The position numbers and the translations under genes were made by a program. Below are positions 57,887-64,000 of a DNA stretch of 64,000 bases, piece after piece. Numbering within the stretch: position 1 is the stretch's first letter; every line of letters begins with the position of its first letter. Origin of the DNA: Gigaspora margarita (taxonomy: Eukaryota; Glomeromycota; Glomeromycetes; Diversisporales; Gigasporaceae); contig WTPW01000709.1 of assembly GCA_009809945.1 (NCBI GenBank), forward strand, positions 205,720 to 269,719, read 5' to 3'. Under the pieces are notes generated by a model. The model did not search any database, had not been told where the DNA came from, and saw only the letters and a list, made by a program, of their open reading frames with translations.

Positions 57887-58044
57887 AAATTTTAGACTTA
57901 GAAAACTAAGAACATTAAATATATCTGACAAGGTGACTATGAATGGTCTGCGTACTCTTTTCGCAGACTGCGCCTTTGCTTCTAGTTTAGAAGTTTTATA
58001 TTTATCATACTGTCCTGGAGTTGAGGGAAAGGCGGACCTACAAT
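57887..58044 (+). pseudogene. Leucine-rich-repeat gene fragment, first visible exon
   Basis: Following a candidate 3' splice site (TTTTAG at about 57,888), the frame reads LRKLRTLNISDKVTMNGLRT then SLEVLYLSYCPGVEG and KADLQ, typical of LRRs with the L-x-x-L-x-L-x-x-C pattern seen in F-box/LRR proteins. It joins exactly to 58,122 across a GT-AG intron, continuing KADLQLLQNLRRLNLDSE. No start codon, F-box or upstream exon could be proven, although an ATG-started stretch at 57,589 (ASAVYKAKKIFINIKN) may belong to it. It could be a real gene damaged by the assembly join just upstream. Confidence 0.55.
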
Positions 58045-58121
58045 GTAAATATATTAAATAAAATTTTAATTAATCTTTGCTAATATGAAGCTGATATAAA
58101 AAAAAAGGTTTATTATAATAG
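58045..58121 (+). other. Intron in the LRR fragment (GT...AG)
   Basis: It begins GTAAAT and ends AATAG. Removing these 77 bp gives a continuous LRR frame (phase 1). An overwritten A9 run (58,098-58,106) lies inside it. Confidence 0.55.
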
Positions 58122-58240
58122 TATTACAAAATCTTCGACGCCTCAATCTTGATAGTGAAAAAAAAACGCCTCCACTTGTACCATAAAAGCCTTCGAGATT
58201 TCGAAATTTAGAAATTCAAAAAAAAACCAAGGCAAGACTT
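58122..58240 (+). pseudogene. Leucine-rich-repeat gene fragment, second visible exon
   Basis: Begins LLQNLRRLNLDSE in frame with the previous exon, then ASTCTIKAFEISKFRN, ending at a TGA near 58,240. Two A9 runs (58,158-58,166 and 58,218-58,226) overwrite codons. The C-terminal part no longer shows clear LRR spacing. Confidence 0.45.
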
Positions 58241-59950
58241 TGTGACTAAGATGTGATATGCAAATGCAAAGATATGTTTGAGCTTATATTATAGTATTAA
58301 TTGAACAATTGACATTAGGCAATTTGGATGGCTAAAGACAAAAAAAAGTTATATCTTGCAATTTTTATTTGTGACCTTAATTAAAGTTTTTAAATAACCT
58401 ATTTTAAATTTATAGATTTCAAGTCTCAGCTTCATTAATTTCCCAAATCGAGAGAAAAATTTGGACAAGATTTTTCTGTAAAATTTAGTTGATTTTTAGG
58501 TTTCCTTGTTTTTTAAAGCGTGCCTTCAATCTTATTATAGAATTACCAATGATAAAGATGGTTTTATAAACGTCCCCGATTCATCTGGCAAAAGCTAAAG
58601 CTTTAAACAATGACAGTCAGACATCCCTAAATGCACATCCCATGAAAAACCCTCTAAATGCATGTCTTTGCTTAGGCTCAATTGATATTATGTTTATAGA
58701 TTTTTACCTCCTAAATACAATACCTCTCTAAGAGCACGTTTGGTGAAATTTTTACATATGGTCTCATCGCACTGCATTTAGAGAGGTCTGACTGTGTTTC
58801 GAGTTATTGATAGTGCCTTATTTTATTTCAGTCTTATTTTCTTATAATATCTAGTACGAAATTGACTGCATTGAGATGTCATCCCTAAAAGATTTAATGA
58901 TATGAAATTTGTATGGTTATTATCATCAAATTCACAACTGTTGATCGAACCTTAATTACGGAACCGGTATTGTTTATATAGACGTATTGTTTTCATAAAA
59001 AAAAAAATTACATTATTTAATGGTATATGAAAATGTTATTAATACCCTAACAAAAATAAAAAAAAAGGCTTACGTAAACTTATCCACCTTAGTTTAAATA
59101 AAACATAGTTGGATATGCGCGTGTTACTGATAAAGTAGTAAGAGAATTAAGAGGTGAATATCTTTTCTAGCATACACGACTTTCTCGTAATCAAATATAA
59201 ATTATTCATCATTCACATGATATTATTTTTATGTAATCATACCAGAATTTGTCTTTCTTGAAGTCTTGTTAGCTGGTAAGGCATCAAACTTTTAAATCTT
59301 CTATGTAAGAATTTTATAAAGCAAAATTTAAACAATATTTTTTTATTCTTTAAATATTCCTTTAGCTCAGCCAGTTCGCCCTAATGGAATTACCAAAGTT
59401 TGTGATAATAAATATTTTTATGATTAAAAAAAGTTTTATATTTGGCTTGTTGAAATTCTCTAGTCATAAGTACTGTACCATATTATTTAATAAAGTTCAG
59501 AGCGTTAAAATCGTATTAAAGACTTTTAGCAACCTTCTGTAAATAAAAATTTAGTATAATGATGATTATATTTACGAAGCACCACCTTTGCAATTAACTA
59601 TTCATCACTTATAGCAAGATCTCTTTCTCAATAAATTTCAGCAAGTATGTTATAAATTTTTTACAAAGCATTCTTTAAAATTCCGGGCGATATGCATCAG
59701 AACCGGGATCAGCTGGGCATTTTTTTATTTAACGAATGAGACGATTTCATTAATAAAATTTCAAATTTGTTGCATTAAAAATACAAATATGCATGCATGC
59801 ATACGTGAAAATTTTTAAAATTACTTTTTGATACAACAACTAACAAATTAATTAAAACTTTACTATTGACGTAGCTTTTGTATCAAATATTAAATCTTCT
59901 GTACTCAGTTGCATTTTATTTAAAGCATGAAATTTTTTTCCTTCTTTAAA
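58241..59950. other. No gene seen
   Basis: Non-coding or too degraded to name. Phased A9 runs occur near 58,998 and 59,058. Confidence 0.35.
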
Positions 59951-59958
59951 AACAAAAA

Positions 59959-61661
59959 TGGATCCTGAACAATTTCATACACTTGGTTACAATTATGAAA
60001 ATGGTACTGGTGTTGAGAATGACGAAAAGAAGGCTTTTGAAATATTATATAAAAGCAGTTGAATTAAGAAATCCAATTGCGATGCAATATATGTTATTAT
60101 AATGGAATTGGAATGTCTCTCGATGTTATCGAAATGATATCAGCATAAAGAGAGAAATTAAGAATGCAAATTATTGTTTCACAAAAATATAAATGTTTTT
60201 TGAAAGCTAATAAATCATCTGATCATATCAATCTTGAATTTAAAAGAATATTAGACGATAATAGATTTAAGTACTAGTCCGCGAGTGAGCAACAGTAATT
60301 TTATAGTAAAATTTGGTGAAAACTTAATATAAATTTTATATTAAAATGAAATTTGCAGCTGCTACAAAGTAAAGTTAATTTTTTACTAAGTTAACAATAC
60401 ATGTCCACTAATTGAAAGTTGTAGAGCTCGTCGAGACGCATCTAACGGTGGTTAGATCATCCAAATCGGCCCAGTTGATGGCGAGATATCGTCGAAAAAC
60501 GATTGGCCGACTATATTGTAAACAATCTTTGTTTATATAGAATTTTATATAGTCGGCCAATCGTTTTTCGACGATATCTCGCCATCCACTGGGCCGATTT
60601 GGATGATCTAACCACCATTAGATGCGTCTCGACGAGCTCTACAACTTTCAATTAGTGGACATGTATCGTTAACGTAGTAAAAAATTAACTTTACTTTGTA
60701 GCAGCTGCAGATTTCATATTAATATAAAATTTATATTAAATTTTCACCAAATTTTACTATGATGCTATTATGATGCTACTGTCGCTCACTCGCGGACTAG
60801 TACTTAATTATCTTGGGTTGATTATAATGAGTTTAAAAGTAACACGGAATGGTGAAAAGGAAGATTCTCAACTGTATATGCTGCACGTTGGTACAACAGA
60901 ATTATTGTTATACAGCGATATGTCAAAAAAATATGAGAATCCTTCGTTTTTGAACTGTATTTGAGTGTCAAGAAATGATTATGTTATTGTTATGGCGATT
61001 CACTAAAAGGTTCGTTACGACAAAACCTTGTGGAAGTATCACAATTTATTTTGTACGGTATAGCTATTGATCTTGAGTCGATTCATTCTCAGGAAATCGT
61101 TCACAGAAATTTACACAGCGGGAATATTTTGCAAGAAAATAATTTGCAATACGCATATATCACTGATCTTGGCTTTCTAAGAATGTGAAGGAAGGAAAAT
61201 TTTGTGGTATTCTGCCGAATATAGCACTTGAGGTTTTGGTGGGTCAACCGTATGCTAAAGAATCAAATATTTACGGTCTTGGAGTTATCGCGACAGAGAT
61301 TTCGACCGGACAAAGAGCATTTGATGGAATTCCATTTGATGATTATCTTGTGTCAAGAATTATGCGATGGATCAAGACCTAAATGTTTAGGGCCAGATTG
61401 TTATATTAGATTAGCTATGAAATGTATGGATAAAGATTTTGAATAATCACTCATTGGTCTGATGAAATGGATCAGGATGATGATAATGAAATCAAACCCA
61501 ATTTTTAAAGCTAATAAGATTAAACCAGAAACGTTTAAACCAATACATTCACAAGACGTGTATACTAGCAAATTATATGATACAAAAAAATTTTCAGAAT
61601 ACATTAGTAAACCGATTAGCATTGTTGAAATCTCGAGCAATTTCTCAAAAATTCAGGTTTA
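59959..61661 (+). pseudogene. Decayed Sel1/TKL-like kinase paralogue, split by a foldback
   Basis: MDPEQFHTLGYNYENGTGVE at 59,959 parallels the intact gene at 52,331-53,827. The Sel1 part soon shifts frame and is largely deleted, but KSSDHIN..EFKRILDD near 60,210-60,260 aligns with the linker. The foldback at 60,273-60,808 follows. After it come IDYNEFK-like text, [12 protein letters not shown] near 61,010, then [20 protein letters not shown] with HSGNIL near 61,060-61,130. Next are TDLG, KEGKFCGILPNIALEVLVGQ (APE changed to ALE) and a frameshift at about 61,365, ending [11 protein letters not shown] near 61,650. Asn replaces the catalytic Asp of HRD. This is a clear pseudogene on the opposite strand to its paralogue, about 6-9 kb away. 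Confidence 0.9.
60273..60808. mobile_element. Foldback element with shared hairpin core, copy 3 (in the kinase pseudogene)
   Basis: AGTACTAGTCCGCGAGTGAG then CAACAGTA is matched by the inverted right end (TACTGTCGCTCACTCGCGGA then CTAGTACT). The hairpin core (ACTAAGTTAACAATACATGT, GAGACGCATCTAACGGTGG, GATGGCGAGATATCGTC) is centred near 60,530. The flanks read TTTA/TTAA around the kinase sequence AATTATCTTGG, so the target duplication is TA or TTAA. A one-base indel next to the site prevents a decision. Confidence 0.85.
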
Positions 61662-61809
61662 AATTAAATTAGCACGATAGGTGACGTTTAGGCGTCATCG
61701 ATCTCATTTAAATTCGGTTAGAAATAATTTATATAGATGCTGATAAGAAAATTTTTCTATTCAACTCGAACAAATATGCAAATAAATAACTAATATAGGG
61801 ACACTTTTA

Positions 61810-62472
61810 CAACAGTTAACCCAGTGATTATCATGAATTGTCACCCTCCATATAATCACGTAGTAAGTTTTATTGGTAAAAAATATAAATAAATATCGCA
61901 TGTCTGAAATGTGTGCCAGGTTGGTGGCACAACTGTGGCGCATATTGCCTAATTACGAATCAGATTTCATGATCATCAGGTGTAATGTAACATGACCAGA
62001 AAAGTTCAAAACAAACGTTATAAGAAACCACCTTTAGTGCTCTAACAAAAGTTTTCGTTGGGCAATTTTACAATATAAAATCTCTTTCTAACTCCTAACC
62101 CTAACCCTTACCCCAACCCTTACCCTAACAATAACGAACTTTAAATAATTTTGCTGCGCCACCATAAACCCAGTGATCATCACATCACATGAAATCATGC
62201 AATTACATCATTTGTTTGGGCTAAACTATTATTATCATCTAACCTAATACTAACCTTAACTTTGGCCATTTTTTAATCATAAGAAGTAATGATCATGAAG
62301 ATATCACTGAGTTCACAGTTCTTGAATCTACCTGATATCCAAATTTTTCTGTGGTCTTGATCCTATGTCATCTGATATTTGTTTACATTATTTTGTCAAT
62401 CAAAATTATTTTGTGATTATATAGAGGGTGATAATCCGTGATCATCCGTGATCATCACTGGGTTAACTATTG
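61810..62472. mobile_element. Tc1/mariner-like MITE, CAACAGTTAACCCAGTGAT ends
   Basis: CAACAGTTAACCCAGTGATT is matched by ATCACTGGGTTAACTATTG. TA stands at 61,808-61,809 and 62,473-62,474. GTGATCATC-type words recur near the right end. It contains the telomere-like stretch at 62,094-62,130. No transposase. Confidence 0.78.
62094..62130. repeat. Short interstitial CCCTAA/CCTTACC stretch
   Basis: CTAACCCTAACCCTTACCCC is followed by CTTACCCTAAC. It resembles degenerate (CCCTAA)n telomere repeat but is only about six units long and lies inside a MITE. Similar shorter runs occur near 8,485 and 38,635. Confidence 0.5.
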
Positions 62473-62621
62473 TATAAAAAAAAAAAAATATATAGCTGTA
62501 AGTACTATTATTATGAGTAATAGAAGAAATTGACATGGTATCAGATCGATTTTCTGATCACGTGACTTTCCAGCACCAAAATAGTCTTTGAGAAAAAAAA
62601 TTAATTTATGTTAGGGTTTGG

Positions 62622-62892
62622 CAGTGTTGTCATAGGACAGCTTTGGACAATGATTTGAACAATTTTGGACAATTTTGGACAATTAAATAAAATAAAACTA
62701 CTTAAAATTTTATTAAGATATCCTATTATAATTTTAACTGGAATGTGTTTAGTATCTAAAAAAATATATAGTTATATATTTTTTAGATAGATTTATTAAT
62801 TATTAAAGCCTTTGGACAATCTTGGACGTTTGGACAATTTTGGACATGGACAAGCCAAAAAAGGCCACAGATAGCCAAAACATACAACACTA
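62622..62892 (-). mobile_element. hAT-like MITE, CAGTGTTGT ends, copy 2
   Basis: Perfect 8-bp duplications GGGTTTGG (62,614-62,621 and 62,893-62,900) flank CAGTGTTGT...ACAACACTA. It is the inverse of 10,404-10,683, including the TTTGGACAA clusters and the central TATATAGTTATATA. Confidence 0.92.
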
Positions 62893-63243
62893 GGGTTTGG
62901 TATATGTTGACAGTTGGAATGACCACTATATAGCAAAATTGTGCGAGCAAACTTTTTTTGTTAGGCCAGAAAGATGATTTGCTAGTTTAAACCTTGCGAT
63001 AAATATGATTTTTGCAAAGTGAATGTTTGTTTTAAATTTTTCTGATCATGTTACATTACACCTGATCCTGATTTTAATTGGTTAATTTACGGCCAGAATA
63101 CTATGTGATCAGAAAATCAATCCTACGCCCTGGCATTGTTGGTAATAGAGGGTACTATTTTAAAATTATATATAAACTTAATGGTAAATTTTTTATATTT
63201 AATTTTTTAATTTTAGAGTTTATTTATATGTACCCTAAGATGT

Positions 63244-64000
63244 GCAAATCTTATGTTTTTGATACTTTTTTTGATACTGATCAACATGAAAATCCCAGTA
63301 AAAATAAAAATTTTCAAAACTTTGAGCGAAGATATCTTGGCAATCATAAGACCAAATTTGGTAAAACTTTTTTATTTGAATTCTATACCTTCATAGAATT
63401 TAAATAAAAAAAGTCATCGAATTTAGTCAAGTGGTTGTCGAGTTATCTTTGCTCAAAGTCAGAGAAAATCAAAACGCCTATCAAAATAGAAGCTGCACCA
63501 AATTTTTTATCTAACTTTGAGCGAAGATACCTCGACAACCATCTGATCAAATTTGATAAAAAAAAATTTTTTGAATTCTATAGCTTCATATAATTCAAAT
63601 AAAAAAATTTTTATTATAAAAAAAAAAGTAGTTGGCAGGATATCTTTGCTCAAAGTCAAAACTATCAAAATAAAAGCAAAAAAAAATTTTTTTCTAAATT
63701 TGAGCAAAGATATCTTGATGACCATCTAACCAAATTCAAAAAAAAATTTTTTATATGAATTTTTTAAAGCCATAGAATTCAAATAAAAAAGTTTTATAAA
63801 AAAAAATTAGATGGTCATCAAGACATCTTTGCTCAAATTTAGAAAAAAATTTGGTGCAAAAAAAAATTTAATAGTTGTTTTGATTTTTTTCTAACTTTGA
63901 GCGAAGATATCTTGACAAAAAAAAAACTAAATTCGATAAAAAATTTTTTATTTGAATTATATGAAGCTATAGAATACAAAAAAAAAGTTTTATCAAATTT
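63244..64000. mobile_element. Mutator-like nested-palindrome foldback, copy 2, cut by the window end
   Basis: GCAAATCTTATGTTTTTGAT opens the copy. The order of ~115-bp palindromic units (TTTGAGCGAAGATATCTTGG and similar) follows the element at 22,993-24,076. Comparison of 63,508-63,525 with 23,270-23,288 shows which nine bases were overwritten in the other copy. A9 runs here lie at positions 18-26 modulo 60. Confidence 0.85.

Noticed and set aside
62094-62130. Telomere end
   Set aside because: Only a few degenerate units, inside a MITE, with ordinary sequence on both sides.

Overview
This is a strongly AT-rich eukaryotic chromosome segment. It consists almost entirely of broken and nested transposable elements, with one complete-looking host gene. 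Three things point to a Glomeromycotina fungus of the Rhizophagus irregularis type: a Sel1-repeat plus TKL-like kinase gene with a decayed paralogue nearby, the repeat load (Ty3/gypsy, hAT, Tc1/mariner, a long non-LTR element and many palindromic MITEs), and the AT bias. The organism assignment is inference from gene style, not from a marker gene.

Layout. 1-8.24 kb is a decayed Ty3/gypsy element (gag, protease, an unusual Cys-rich block, RT, RNase H, integrase) with an 8-bp-TSD MITE inside it. 8.3-14 kb holds MITEs, a small unknown ORF, satellites, a ~980-bp tRNA-headed retroposon and nested foldback elements. 14.9-17.8 kb is a hAT transposase gene split by a hAT-type MITE. 18-24.1 kb holds foldback elements, a 798-base N gap and a 9-bp-TSD foldback built from smaller palindromes. 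24.1-34.7 kb is one long non-LTR retrotransposon (ORF1, then endonuclease, RT, RNase H and a C-terminal part) cut by elements with TAA and TTAA target duplications. 34.7-50 kb is repeat upon repeat: a second ~970-bp retroposon, a third SINE, a ~3.7-kb palindromic region, A-rich minisatellites, and elements inserted in elements. 52.3-53.8 kb (minus strand) is the Sel1/kinase gene. 54.2-55.1 kb is a deleted Tc1/mariner element. 57.9-58.2 kb is an LRR gene fragment with one visible intron. 60.0-61.7 kb is the decayed paralogue of the kinase, split by a foldback. The right end carries more MITEs and a partial second copy of the 23-kb foldback.

The most important observation concerns data quality. 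Across about 21.2-57.5 kb, in blocks of lines, nine consecutive bases are replaced by A at exact 60-base spacing (positions 55-60 and 1-3 modulo 60). After about 58.1 kb the same thing happens at positions 18-26 modulo 60. Two close duplicates inside this window show that the runs overwrite real sequence rather than adding to it. They put lysine triplets every 20 codons into plus-strand ORFs and phenylalanines into the minus-strand kinase gene, where one overwrites the catalytic HRD-type motif. Apparent poly-A tracts and KKK-repeat proteins in these blocks should not be read as biology.

As a whole the window is a record of element-into-element insertion. In several cases removing an insert plus one target duplication restores the reading frame of the host element, which identifies the superfamily of otherwise non-coding elements: 8-bp (hAT-like), TAA/TTA (PIF/Harbinger-like), TTAA (piggyBac-like), TA (Tc1/mariner-like) and 9-bp (Mutator-like).
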